Assembly: GCA_023404955.1 (NCBI GenBank)
Contig: JAEXZY010000012.1
Location: forward strand, 1 to 22,752
DNA length: 22,752 bases
Direction: 5' to 3'
DNA from: Actinomycetes bacterium
GTDB lineage: Bacteria; Actinomycetota; Actinomycetes; Mycobacteriales; Mycobacteriaceae
The notes under the pieces were generated by a model. That model did no database searches. It was not told the origin of the DNA and saw nothing but the letters and a program-made list of their open reading frames with translations. Below are positions 7,299-15,262 of the stretch, piece after piece; positions within the stretch are counted from its first letter, which is position 1, and each line of letters opens with the position of its first letter. The position numbers were made by a program, and so were the translations under genes.

Positions 7299-9481
7299 AC
7301 GGGCGTCGTGATGGTGTGCACGGTGGTGAAGCCGTCGGCGCTGACCGTGGTGACGTAGACGGTGCCGTCGGGGCCGACGACGGGGATGGCCGTCGGGCGC
7401 GTGCCGTCGTCGAGGTCGAGCACCTTGGTCACCCCGGTCGTGGTGAACGCGTACACGGCCGGGTCGTCGGGCGCGTTATTTGCGACGTAGCCAGTGCCGT
7501 CGGGCCCGAACGCCAGCGTCTCCACGGGGTAGATCGGGTACGCCGTGGTCACGGGATGTGTCAGCATCTGGGCCACGCCCGTCAATCCGGTCGAGTCGAA
7601 GCCGACGATCTGCAGGCCGAGAGCGGGATCGTTGCGAAGGACGAGGTAGCCGCTGCCGTTGGGGGCGAAATGGACGTCGGCCTGACCGCTGCCGAGCACC
7701 GGACCTCGCACCTCGGGTGAGAAGGTGTCGTCCGACAGGGTCAGCAGGATCTGACCGGTCGCTGGGCCGCCGCCGAGTGGAAGCACCTGGTTGATCTGGT
7801 AGGCCGCGCCGTCGGGACCGAAGAACACATTGCCCGGCACGGTGCCGTCGGGCAGCGCGATGGTGCGGTTGACCGAACCGTCCGGGTTCAGCACCGCAAG
7901 GAAATTCGAGCCGTTGGTGGTGTAGGTGACGTAGCCGAAGTCGTCGGTTTGATCTCCTCCGCCGAGGATCTGGTTGGCGGCAGTCGGGAACGGCGCGGTG
8001 CCGGGCAGAGTGACGGTGCTGCGGGTGGTGCCGTCAGGGCTGATGACGACGACCGGCGTGCTGGCGGGGTCCCGGACCACCGCGTAGATCGTGCCGTCGG
8101 CCGTCACCTGGAGGCTGCGCAGGCGCGCCTCGATCACCCGCGGGTCCGCGATGGCCGTCGGGGTGATCTTGTAGATGAAGGTGGTGCCGTCGCCGTAGTC
8201 GGTGGAGCCCGAGTACGTGAAGGTCGCGAGGTACACCCCGTCGCTTTTCACGACGACGCTTCCGGGCAGGCCCGTCAGAGTACGCATGGTGCCGTCGCCG
8301 TCGCGCAACGTGAAGACGCGAGTCGTCTTGCCGCCGAACAGCGTTCGGACTGCTACGGGCAGATAGACGTAGCCGTCCTCGCCGAGGATCGGTGTGTCAG
8401 AGAACCCATCCATGCGCCCCGGCAACAGGAACGTCTTCGTCTTCCCGTCCGGGTCGAGGGCGTACAAAGTGCGACCACCGAATCGGGTGGACACCAGATA
8501 GGCGCTGCCGTCGCCCGCCAACGTGGCGCTCGTCTGAGACGCGAATGTCCGCACGGCGTTGGTCGGCGAGATGCGGACCGTCCGGTAGCCGATGTTCCCG
8601 ATGGGACTGAAGATGAAGGGGATGTTGGTGCTGAAGTAGAGGGAACCGTCGGCACCCACCTGCGGCCTTCCGCTGGTGAATCCGGCGACCGTCGCGATCT
8701 TCGTGACCTCGCCCTGACTGTTCACCGACCACAGCGTGGAGCGGGTGGCGCGCTCGTTGGTCGTGACGACCACCAGCGAGCCATCCGTCCTGGCGACCGG
8801 GATCGAACTGCCGAATGGCGCACCGGCAATCGCGTCACTGGTGGTGATCACGTGACCGTCGCGGTCGATGATGCTGACGCGGGTTCCGTCCGCGTCGGTG
8901 GTGACCTGATAGATCGTCCCGGTGGAGCCGACGACCACCGGCCCCTTCGGCACCCCGCGAATCTCGGTGTCGGCGGGATCAGCGTCGGCGGCGGCGCCGG
9001 CCTGCACGGCACTGGACGTCGCGGCCGCCGCTGCCCTGTCGGCTCGGCGCTCCTCGACATGCTGGCGGGCGGTCGCGAGCATCGTCAAGAGCATCGGTGC
9101 CGCCGCGGGCGGTTCGGAGTCGTCATCCCGCGGTGTCGCGGTCCGCGGCGTGAACAGCGGCTTGAACAGCCGCTCCTTGGCGGGAGCCTGAGCGTTCTTC
9201 TCAACGTCAGCGTCGGTGTCTGTCGGTGCTGCAACCGATTTCGCTTCGTCGTCGGCGCTGCCGCCATCGGTGGTCTTTGTCGTCGCGGCTCGCTTGGCGC
9301 CGAACCCACGCTTCGTGACGGGCTTGTCCGCTGACGTTTTCGAGGGGCCGGCGGGCGCACTCACCGAGGGGGTGTCGTCGGGGTCGGCCCAGGCCACAGT
9401 CGGCACCGCCGCGATGGCCGAACCGATACCCAGCGCCAGCGCTAACCCACCGACGCGACCGACGTAGTTCTCCCAAGCCAT
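7295..9481 (-). CDS. Secreted beta-propeller-like repeat protein
   Basis: A 728-residue predicted exported protein. Residues 1-32 form a signal-type segment (YVGRVGGLALALG, cleavage plausible after AWA at 30-32). Residues 33-175 are a Lys/Ala/Asp/Thr-rich, probably disordered linker containing a short helix, MLLTMLATARQHVEERR. Residues ~175-728 consist of about ten loosely similar beta units carrying the signature 'xPDGTxY' or 'GADGSLYF' (for example FGPDGTGYV, VGPDGTVYV), as in SMP-30/NHL or PQQ-type propellers. No catalytic motif is recognised. ATG 9481 is preceded by GGGGAGGG about 8 nt upstream, which decides it against the in-frame ATG 14 codons earlier (9523). It follows rmlA on the same strand but has its own promoter-like sequence. 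Function unknown; a cell-wall or periplasmic binding scaffold is inferred. The N-terminal layout is shared with the large gene at 17996. Confidence 0.85.
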   Translation of the reverse strand: MAWENYVGRVGGLALALGIGSAIAAVPTVAWADPDDTPSVSAPAGPSKTSADKPVTKRGFGAKRAATTKTTDGGSADDEAKSVAAPTDTDADVEKNAQAPAKERLFKPLFTPRTATPRDDDSEPPAAAPMLLTMLATARQHVEERRADRAAAAATSSAVQAGAAADADPADTEIRGVPKGPVVVGSTGTIYQVTTDADGTRVSIIDRDGHVITTSDAIAGAPFGSSIPVARTDGSLVVVTTNERATRSTLWSVNSQGEVTKIATVAGFTSGRPQVGADGSLYFSTNIPFIFSPIGNIGYRTVRISPTNAVRTFASQTSATLAGDGSAYLVSTRFGGRTLYALDPDGKTKTFLLPGRMDGFSDTPILGEDGYVYLPVAVRTLFGGKTTRVFTLRDGDGTMRTLTGLPGSVVVKSDGVYLATFTYSGSTDYGDGTTFIYKITPTAIADPRVIEARLRSLQVTADGTIYAVVRDPASTPVVVISPDGTTRSTVTLPGTAPFPTAANQILGGGDQTDDFGYVTYTTNGSNFLAVLNPDGSVNRTIALPDGTVPGNVFFGPDGAAYQINQVLPLGGGPATGQILLTLSDDTFSPEVRGPVLGSGQADVHFAPNGSGYLVLRNDPALGLQIVGFDSTGLTGVAQMLTHPVTTAYPIYPVETLAFGPDGTGYVANNAPDDPAVYAFTTTGVTKVLDLDDGTRPTAIPVVGPDGTVYVTTVSADGFTTVHTITTPV

Positions 9482-9510
9482 GAGTGGCCCTCCCCGTTGA
9501 GTTCCTAGCA

Positions 9511-9539
9511 AACTTACGGGCAATACGGGCGTATGGCAA
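9511..9539 (-). promoter_or_regulatory. Candidate sigma-A promoter of the propeller gene
   Basis: On the minus strand, TTGCCA (9539-9534) and TAAGTT (9516-9511) are separated by exactly 17 nt and lie 30-58 nt before the ATG at 9481. The -10 fits the mycobacterial TANNNT pattern. The spacer contains the palindrome ATACG-GG-CGTAT, a possible operator. It suggests expression independent of the upstream rmlA operon. Found by eye only. Confidence 0.45.
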
Positions 9540-9563
9540 TCAACAATTTCTCTGCGAGTCGCG

Positions 9564-10427
9564 TCAGCGGTCGAGCAGCTCCAACAGATATGCGCCGTAT
9601 CCGGACTTCAGGAGTTTATTTGCGCGCGCGGCTAATTCGTCGTCGTCGATGAAACCGACCCGCCACGCCACCTCTTCGGGCACGCTGATCTTGAGGCCCT
9701 GCCGACGCTCGATGGTGCGCACGTAGTCACTGGCATCCAGCAGAGAATCGAAGGTGCCGGTGTCCAGCCACGCCGTACCCCGGGCGAGCACCTCGACGCT
9801 GAGCCGGCCCTGCTCCAGGTACCGCTGGTTGATCTCGGTGATCTCGTACTCGCCGCGGTCGGATTTACGCAGTGAGCGCGCGATATCGACGACATCGTTG
9901 TCGTAGAAGTACAGCCCGGGCACCGCGTAATGCGACTTGGGTGCCACCGGCTTCTCCTGCAGAGACAGCGCCGTTCCGTCGTCGGCGAACTCCACCACCC
10001 CGTAGGCCGACGGGTCCGCCACCCAGTACGCGAAGATCGCACCACCCTCGACGGCGTGGAACCGGCGCAGGCTGGTGCCCAGCCCTGGTCCGTAGAAGAT
10101 GTTGTCGCCCAACACAAGTGCCACCGAGTCGTCGCCGATGTGGTCGGCGCAGATCACGAAAGCCTGTGCCAGACCTTCGGGTTCGTCCTGCACGGCGTAG
10201 CTGATGTCGATGCCGAAGTCCGCACCGTCGCCGAGGAGCCGACGAAACGCCGGTGCGTCCTGCGCCGTGGTGACGACCGCGATGTCGCGGATGCCGGCCA
10301 TCATCAACGTCGACAGCGGATAGTAGATCAGCGGTTTGTCGTAGACAGGCAGCAGCTGCTTGCTCGCCCCCATCGTGATCGGATACAGCCGGGTGCCCGA
10401 TCCGCCGGCCAGGATGATGCCGCGCAT
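9564..10427 (-). CDS. rmlA: Glucose-1-phosphate thymidylyltransferase RmlA
   Basis: A 287-residue enzyme making dTDP-glucose from glucose-1-phosphate and dTTP, the first step to dTDP-L-rhamnose, which links arabinogalactan to peptidoglycan in mycobacteria. N-terminal motif MRGIILAGGSGTRLYPIT is the nucleotide-binding loop with catalytic Arg13; SKQLLPVYDKPLIYYPLS carries the catalytic Lys23-type residue; GDNIFYGPGL holds the metal-binding Asp, and RGTAWLDTGT, the sugar-binding region. Length equals the family norm. The ATG at 10427 is the family start; the frame stays open upstream to 10637, but that part is a shadow of the SnoaL-like gene. The ATG overlaps the SnoaL-like stop by one base (TGATG), so rmlA is the last gene of the six-gene operon. 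Confidence 0.97.
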   Translation of the reverse strand: MRGIILAGGSGTRLYPITMGASKQLLPVYDKPLIYYPLSTLMMAGIRDIAVVTTAQDAPAFRRLLGDGADFGIDISYAVQDEPEGLAQAFVICADHIGDDSVALVLGDNIFYGPGLGTSLRRFHAVEGGAIFAYWVADPSAYGVVEFADDGTALSLQEKPVAPKSHYAVPGLYFYDNDVVDIARSLRKSDRGEYEITEINQRYLEQGRLSVEVLARGTAWLDTGTFDSLLDASDYVRTIERRQGLKISVPEEVAWRVGFIDDDELAARANKLLKSGYGAYLLELLDR

Positions 10428-10783
10428 CAGCCGGTCAGGTCTGCTTCGGTGAGTTCGGTGGCGGCCAGCGCGGCCGCAAGATCGTCGTGCCGGAACACCG
10501 ACGTCACGTGATCGGCGACCACACGGAAAGCCGATGCCGCGGAGCCGGACCCGTCCACCTTCTCCTCCACGACGACGACACCGTCGTGGACGTAGATGCG
10601 CCCGGGTTCGATCGTGCGGCCCAGTCCCTGCGCCCACTCCCGCAACGCGCCATGGCCTTGTGCCGCGCCGTGAGCGCCGCCGATCTCGATGTCGTCACTC
10701 GACAACGACACCAGTGTGTCGATGTCGCCGGCGTTGAGAGCGTCGTGCCAGGCGAGGACTGTGGCCATCTCCGAAGTGGTCAT
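10427..10783 (-). CDS. SnoaL/NTF2-like small protein
   Basis: A 118-residue protein of the SnoaL/nuclear transport factor 2-like superfamily. The family pattern starts at VLAWHDALNAGDIDTLVSL (residues 9-27), followed by strands around DDIEIGGAHGAAQGHGALREW and a curved sheet IYVHDGVVVVEEKVDG. The fold is used by small cyclases, isomerases and binding proteins, and no catalytic residue can be assigned here. It corresponds in place and size to what I recall as the gene just before rmlA in M. tuberculosis (Rv0333). It starts 18 nt after the stop of the DinB/MDMPI-like gene and its stop overlaps the rmlA ATG. No strong Shine-Dalgarno precedes ATG 10783; a second in-frame ATG lies at 10768. Likely translationally coupled within the operon. 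Confidence 0.82.
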   Translation of the reverse strand: MTTSEMATVLAWHDALNAGDIDTLVSLSSDDIEIGGAHGAAQGHGALREWAQGLGRTIEPGRIYVHDGVVVVEEKVDGSGSAASAFRVVADHVTSVFRHDDLAAALAATELTEADLTG

Positions 10784-10801
10784 GATCGAAAAGCTACGCC
10801 C

Positions 10802-11548
10802 TCAGAACGGGGTGCGGTCCAACCACCCATCCCAGACGGCGGTGTCGCCGTGCACCTCCAGCCCGGCTTCTGCGGTGCTGAGGCGGCGCACCGTGGCCAG
10901 CAGCAGGTTCTTCGCCGGACCACGCAGCGCGACGCTGCCCTTACCGTGGTCGTGGGACCACCACACGCCCTCCTCGTCGTGGACGATCATCCACTCCCCC
11001 GTCGGACCCAACTCCTCATCGGTCGCGTGGAGGTGGACGGACTGACCCCGCTCCAGAGCCGGCCCATGGCGTCTGTCGACCGTCACCCGATCGATCCACT
11101 CGCTCAGCGCATCGGCGGCCAGATCGGGCGCCAACTCGAACGGGACGCCCAGCGCTAGGGCGGCGTCGGCGCGGTGCACGGTGGCCTCGTGGAGGCGGCG
11201 CCGGATCCACCAGCCCGCGGGTCTCGGGCCGACGAATGTCCACACCCGGGTCTCGGGACCGACGCGATCGATCGCATTGCTGATCAGCTCGGCCCCGGCG
11301 ATCAACCAGTCCGCCGCCGCGTCCGGGTCGTCCGGCGGTTTGCCATCACGCACGTCCCGGGGATCGAGCTCCTGGTTGCGTCTCTCGAGGATGATCTGTG
11401 CGGCCCAACGGTTTCCGCGACCCACATGGCGAAACAGTTGTTTGAGGTTCCAGTCCCCACACGTCGGCACCGGCGTCGCCGGGTCTCCCGTCCGGATCAG
11501 ATCGCCGAAAGCTCGAGTCTGCTCGAGCAGAGCTGCTCGGAAGTCCAC
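10802..11548 (-). CDS. DinB/MDMPI-type maleylpyruvate isomerase family protein
   Basis: A 248-residue protein of the mycothiol-dependent maleylpyruvate isomerase/DinB-like superfamily. The N-terminal helical domain carries the likely metal triad: His41 (CGDWNLKQLFRHVGRGNRW), Glu121 and His125 (RRRLHEATVHRADA, E-x3-H). A C-terminal domain of about 90 residues follows, including WMIVHDEEGVWWSHD, as in the MDMPI C-terminal domain. Known relatives use mycothiol as cofactor or transfer it; whether this one does is unknown. The start is GTG 11548, 4 nt after the stop of the P450 gene, which suggests translational coupling and a related job, for example processing or detoxifying a P450 product (inference). 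Confidence 0.87.
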   Translation of the reverse strand: MDFRAALLEQTRAFGDLIRTGDPATPVPTCGDWNLKQLFRHVGRGNRWAAQIILERRNQELDPRDVRDGKPPDDPDAAADWLIAGAELISNAIDRVGPETRVWTFVGPRPAGWWIRRRLHEATVHRADAALALGVPFELAPDLAADALSEWIDRVTVDRRHGPALERGQSVHLHATDEELGPTGEWMIVHDEEGVWWSHDHGKGSVALRGPAKNLLLATVRRLSTAEAGLEVHGDTAVWDGWLDRTPF

Positions 11549-11552
11549 GTCC

Positions 11553-12878
11553 TCACGCTAGCGCGGTACGCGCGCTCCCAAGTGTGATCGGCAATGTTGA
11601 CCACCCGCGCAGCACACGGGTGTCCCGTCGCTGGGCTTCTCCGGCGAGCTGCGCACCCGGATAGCGCTCGAAGAACGTGCGCAGCCCGACTTCGCCTTCG
11701 GTGCGCGCCAACGCGGCGCCGAGGCAGAAGTGCCGACCGCCGGAGAACGACAGGTGTTTTCCTGCGTTCTCCCGCTCGAGATCGAAGCGGTGCGGATCAG
11801 TGAACACCTTCGGATCGCGGTTCGCCCCGGCGAGGTGGAGGATGATCAGCTCGCCCCGGGCGATACGGGTGCCGGCGATGTCGACATCCTTGCGGGCGAA
11901 GCGGGCGCTCATCTGCACGGGTGAGTCGAGCCGGAGAACCTCCTCGACGGCGATAGGCCACAGCTCGGGGCGGGCGGCCAACGTCTCGAGGTGCTCGGGT
12001 GACTGCAGCAGCATGCGGATGCCGTTGCCGAGCAGGTTGACCGTGGTCTCGAAGCCGGCGGCCAGGACCAGGCCCGCGGTCGCCAGAAGCTCCCGCTGAG
12101 AGAGCTGAGCGCCTTCCTCGGCCTGCGCGCTGGCTTGAATGAGTTGGCTCATCAGGTCGTCGCCCGGGTTGCGGCGCAGCGAGTCGAGGTGATGGGTGAG
12201 CCACGCGTTGAAGCCGACGAGGCCTTCGTGGACGCTCGTGTACTGCTTCCAGGACAGGCCGATGTCCAGGCTGGGGGCGGCGAGTTCGCCGAATTTCAGG
12301 ATCTGCTGCCGGTCCGCCTCGGGCACACCCAGGATGTCGCTGATCACCGCGACCGGCAGCTGGGCGCAGTAGGCGTCCACGACATCGACCACTCCGGACT
12401 GACCCTCCATACGGTCGAGCAGCTTGTCCGCGGTGTCCTGTACACGGTCGCGCAGCGCGGCGACCGCGCGGGTGGTGAAGACCGAGGACACCATCTTGCG
12501 GCAGCGGGTGTGCTCAGGCGGCTCGATCGACAGCAGCGACGGCGGCTCGATCGGGTGCAACAGCCCGGTACGGGTCCTGTCGTTGATGCGTTGCAATAGC
12601 GGTGGCAGGCCGGCCCCGAGGCTCATGACGTGGAAGTCGTCCGAACGCAACACCTCGTTGGCGACCGCATGATCGAACGTCATCAGCGCCGTCCGAGAGC
12701 GGACGACGGGGCCGCGGGCCCGCATCTCGTCGGCGAAGGCCGCGGGATCGGCACGCACCGCGGGATCTGCGATCAGCCGCGCCTGCGGGTCTCCGCGCCG
12801 CGCGCCGACCGTGGACAAGCCTCGGACGATGCCGTGCAGGACCAGCCATCGGAGCCGGTGTTGCAACCTGGACATCAC
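11553..12878 (-). CDS. cyp140: Cytochrome P450, CYP140 type
   Basis: A 441-residue soluble bacterial P450. The I-helix motif is AGFETT (274-279), ExxR is E313-R316 within VEEVLRLDSP, and the haem loop is FSGGRHFCLGAALAR with axial ligand Cys385. The N-terminal LHGIVRGLSTVGARRGD and C-terminal RRDTRVLRGWSTLP segments match my memory of M. tuberculosis CYP140A1 (Rv1880c) closely, so the assignment is CYP140 and not CYP135, the P450 family I recall between udgA and rmlA in that species. Substrate unknown. The first GTG (12878) overlaps the stop of the DUF1330 gene by 4 nt; the adjacent ATG (12875) is an equally good start with a TGATG overlap. No ferredoxin or reductase gene is visible in the window. 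Confidence 0.92.
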   Translation of the reverse strand: MMSRLQHRLRWLVLHGIVRGLSTVGARRGDPQARLIADPAVRADPAAFADEMRARGPVVRSRTALMTFDHAVANEVLRSDDFHVMSLGAGLPPLLQRINDRTRTGLLHPIEPPSLLSIEPPEHTRCRKMVSSVFTTRAVAALRDRVQDTADKLLDRMEGQSGVVDVVDAYCAQLPVAVISDILGVPEADRQQILKFGELAAPSLDIGLSWKQYTSVHEGLVGFNAWLTHHLDSLRRNPGDDLMSQLIQASAQAEEGAQLSQRELLATAGLVLAAGFETTVNLLGNGIRMLLQSPEHLETLAARPELWPIAVEEVLRLDSPVQMSARFARKDVDIAGTRIARGELIILHLAGANRDPKVFTDPHRFDLERENAGKHLSFSGGRHFCLGAALARTEGEVGLRTFFERYPGAQLAGEAQRRDTRVLRGWSTLPITLGSARTALA

Positions 12879-13198
12879 TCGAGCTTAAGCAGTGGGCGCA
12901 AGTCGTCCAGGCGGTCGAACAAGTGCCAGATGTAGGACGACGCGCCGTTCTCTCGGTGCGCGTGTAGCTCCGCCAAATCCGGATCGTTGCGATAACTGTC
13001 GAATGCCTCCTTGGAGTCCCATTCGACGAGGATCAGCACGGTGCGAGGCTCGATATCCCCGGTCACCGACTCGCGGAAGCGTCCGAGCGCCACCACGCGG
13101 CCGCCATGCTTGGCGACCTCCTCCGCGGAGCGCTTGGAGTAGGCCCGGTACTCGTCGCGGTCGGCGACATCGAACAGGTTGAGCGCGTAGACAGTCAC
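12875..13198 (-). CDS. DUF1330-like small protein
   Basis: A 107-residue protein with a dimeric alpha/beta-barrel-like (DUF1330) pattern: YALNLFDVADRDEYRAYS at the N terminus, the central GGRVVALGRF strand, a TVLILVEWDSKEAFDSYRND helix region and a short C-terminal tail. Members are small cytosolic proteins of uncertain function, structurally akin to stress-responsive A/B barrels and small monooxygenases. The start is GTG 13198, giving a 4-nt GTGA overlap with the udgA stop; its own TGA overlaps the P450 start. The position between a sugar-nucleotide dehydrogenase and a P450 suggests a small auxiliary enzyme or binding protein for the same pathway, but this is inference only. Confidence 0.85.
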   Translation of the reverse strand: MTVYALNLFDVADRDEYRAYSKRSAEEVAKHGGRVVALGRFRESVTGDIEPRTVLILVEWDSKEAFDSYRNDPDLAELHAHRENGASSYIWHLFDRLDDLRPLLKLE

Positions 13199-14523
13199 AT
13201 CCCGACGTTACGGCCCAACGCATGCAGCTTCCAGCCCGCCTGCCGCCACCGCTGCGCATCCAGGCAATTGCGGCCGTCCACAATGACTTTGGTGCGCACC
13301 GTACCGGCGAGCTGCTCAGGTTCCAGATCGACGAACTCCGCCCACTCGGTCAGCACCAGGACCGCGTCGGCACGGTCGCAGGCGTCGGCGACCGACGTCG
13401 CATAGGTCAGCGTGGGGAACAGCCGGCGCGAGTTCTCCATCGCCTTGGGGTCGTAGACGTTCACCGTGGCGCCGTTGAGCTGGAGCAGTCCGGCCACGTT
13501 CAGCGCCGGCGAATCGCGGACGTCGTCGGACTCGGGTTTGAACGCCGCCCCCAGCACCGCGATGTTCGCGCCGAGCAGCGAGCCGCCGCACGCACTGGTG
13601 GCCAGTTCGACCATGCGGGTGCGGCGACGCATGTTGATGCTGTCGACTTCCCGCAGGAACGTCAGGGCATGGTTGGCGCCGAGCTCACCGGCGCGCGCCA
13701 TGAATGCACGGATGTCCTTGGGCAGGCAGCCACCTCCGAAACCCAAGCCCGCGTTGAGAAACCGTCGCCCGATGCGCTCGTCGTAGCCCAGCGCGTCGGC
13801 CAGCGTCGTCACATCGGCCCCGGCGGCCTCGCAGACTTCGGAGATCGCGTTGATGAACGAGATCTTGGTGGCGAGGAACGCGTTGGCCGAGACCTTGACC
13901 AGCTCCGCAGTTTGCAGATCGGTGAGCAGGAACGGCACCCCGTCGGCGAGCAGCGGCGCATAGAGCGCCCGGATCGCGTCTTCGGCCAGCTGCGAATCTT
14001 GCTGCACGCCAACGACGATGCGATCGGGATGCAGCGTGTCGTGGACGGCGAACCCCTCCCGCAGGAACTCGGGATTCCACGCGATCTCGACGTCCACCCC
14101 GTGCGGGCTCAGCCCGGCGGCGCGCTCTGCGAGATCGGCGGCGGTGCCGACGGGCACGGTGGATTTCCCGACGATCACCGCGGGCCGGCGCAGCTGGGGT
14201 ACGAGCGCGTCGATCACGGCATACACGTGCCGCAGGTCCGCGCCGTACTCCCCTTTCTTCTGCGGTGTCCCGACACCGAGGAAGTGCACGTCGGCGAAGT
14301 CAGCGGCTTCGGCGTAATCGGTGGTGAAGTGCAGACGGCCCGCATCCAGGTTGCGCCGCAACATCTCCGGCAGCCCCGGCTCGTAGAACGGGACGTCGCC
14401 GCTGGCCAGCTTGGCGATCTTGCCCGGGTCGATGTCGACACCGATCACCTCGTGGCCCAGTTCGGCCATTCCGACAGCATGGGTGGCGCCGAGGTAGCCG
14501 GTGCCGAACACAGTGCATCGCAT
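13195..14523 (-). CDS. udgA: UDP-glucose 6-dehydrogenase
   Basis: A 442-residue NAD-dependent enzyme that oxidises UDP-glucose to UDP-glucuronate in two steps. The N-terminal Rossmann motif is VFGTGYLGATHAVGMAELG (5-23), with Asp30 ending the second strand (VIGVD). Lys210 and Asn214 lie in LVKVSANAFLATKISFIN, and the catalytic Cys266 in GLGFGGGCLPKDIRAF. The C-terminal UDP-binding domain continues to GRNVGM. Length matches the family (about 440), and the gene next to dcd in M. tuberculosis (Rv0322) is the likely orthologue. ATG 14523 has AGAGAGG 5 nt upstream. It is the first gene of the six-gene minus-strand operon and is divergent from the lipoprotein gene, with a 127-nt intergenic region that should hold both promoters; no convincing -35/-10 pair was picked out by eye there. 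Confidence 0.96.
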   Translation of the reverse strand: MRCTVFGTGYLGATHAVGMAELGHEVIGVDIDPGKIAKLASGDVPFYEPGLPEMLRRNLDAGRLHFTTDYAEAADFADVHFLGVGTPQKKGEYGADLRHVYAVIDALVPQLRRPAVIVGKSTVPVGTAADLAERAAGLSPHGVDVEIAWNPEFLREGFAVHDTLHPDRIVVGVQQDSQLAEDAIRALYAPLLADGVPFLLTDLQTAELVKVSANAFLATKISFINAISEVCEAAGADVTTLADALGYDERIGRRFLNAGLGFGGGCLPKDIRAFMARAGELGANHALTFLREVDSINMRRRTRMVELATSACGGSLLGANIAVLGAAFKPESDDVRDSPALNVAGLLQLNGATVNVYDPKAMENSRRLFPTLTYATSVADACDRADAVLVLTEWAEFVDLEPEQLAGTVRTKVIVDGRNCLDAQRWRQAGWKLHALGRNVGM

Positions 14524-14650
14524 AGTGCCTCTCTAGCTACCCGGAATGAGGCGGTCGGAACGCGACACTGGCCGCGAGATCAACGGCAGGTGACCGTCGC
14601 GTGGCGTGAAATTGGGATCGGTAGCGGCGCCCGTGCCCTCTACTGATGTC

Positions 14651-15262
14651 ATGAGGACAACACCCCTGCTCATCTCCGGTGCCGCCGCGGCGCTCCTGCT
14701 CGCCGGCTGCGGTTCCGATCGCGCCGACGCGCCGACGACGGTCACCGTGACCGCTACGCCGTCCACGACGACGACCGTGGCACCCACGCCACCCGCGTCC
14801 GATGCACCGTCCCCGGTGCCGTCAACGACGACGGCCGCTCAACCCACGGCGACCACCGACTCCCCGCCCGCGGCACCCGTGGCATGCGGAAACGATGATC
14901 TGACCGTCGCCGCTGGGCCTGTCGCCGAGGCGAACACGCTGCGCCGAGTGAACGTGACGTTCACCAACAGCTCCGGGCAGACCTGCGTGCTCGTCGGCTA
15001 CCCCGGCGCTGATCTTGTGACAGCGACCGGCGGTGTGCTGGTGCATGTGGCTCGTCGGCCTCAGAACTCTGCGCCGCATCTGGAGCTGCAACCGGGTGAG
15101 GTGGCCACGGCCGATGTCGAGTCCTCGGCGATCGACGCCGGCACCGGCAATGGATGCGGGCGTACGGGGACGTTGGTCGTCACAGCACCCAACACCACCA
15201 AGTCGCACCTGCTCGCAGTCAACCTGCCGATCTGCGACGCGACGATCAGCTCGGTCGGCTAG
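14651..15262 (+). CDS. DUF4232-type lipoprotein
   Basis: A 203-residue predicted lipoprotein. Residues 1-20 form a signal peptide with lipobox LLAGC; Cys20 should be lipidated after cleavage by signal peptidase II. Residues ~23-75 are a Thr/Pro/Ser/Ala-rich linker that could be O-mannosylated. From ~76 a DUF4232-like beta domain follows: VNVTFTNSSGQTCVLVGYPG is the characteristic segment, and four cysteines (in ACGND, QTCVL, NGCGR and PICDA contexts) could form two disulfides. ATG 14651 puts the lipobox at the right distance; the frame is open from GTG 14606, but that would add a non-signal leader. Function unknown; cell-envelope location. The TAG stop shares its four-base palindrome with the stop of the convergent gene. 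Confidence 0.88.
   Translation: MRTTPLLISGAAAALLLAGCGSDRADAPTTVTVTATPSTTTTVAPTPPASDAPSPVPSTTTAAQPTATTDSPPAAPVACGNDDLTVAAGPVAEANTLRRVNVTFTNSSGQTCVLVGYPGADLVTATGGVLVHVARRPQNSAPHLELQPGEVATADVESSAIDAGTGNGCGRTGTLVVTAPNTTKSHLLAVNLPICDATISSVG

Noticed and set aside
7949..9334. 461-codon plus-strand frame opposite the propeller gene
   Set aside because: Arg/Gly/Asp-rich shadow; the minus-strand gene has a signal peptide, Shine-Dalgarno and repeat structure.
13222..14646. Long plus-strand open frame (474 codons) opposite udgA
   Set aside because: Exact antisense of a well-supported enzyme gene; composition is typical of GC-rich shadow frames and it shows no domain.
14524..14650. Clear divergent promoters between udgA and the lipoprotein gene
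   Set aside because: No -35/-10 pair with acceptable spacing could be picked by eye on either strand.
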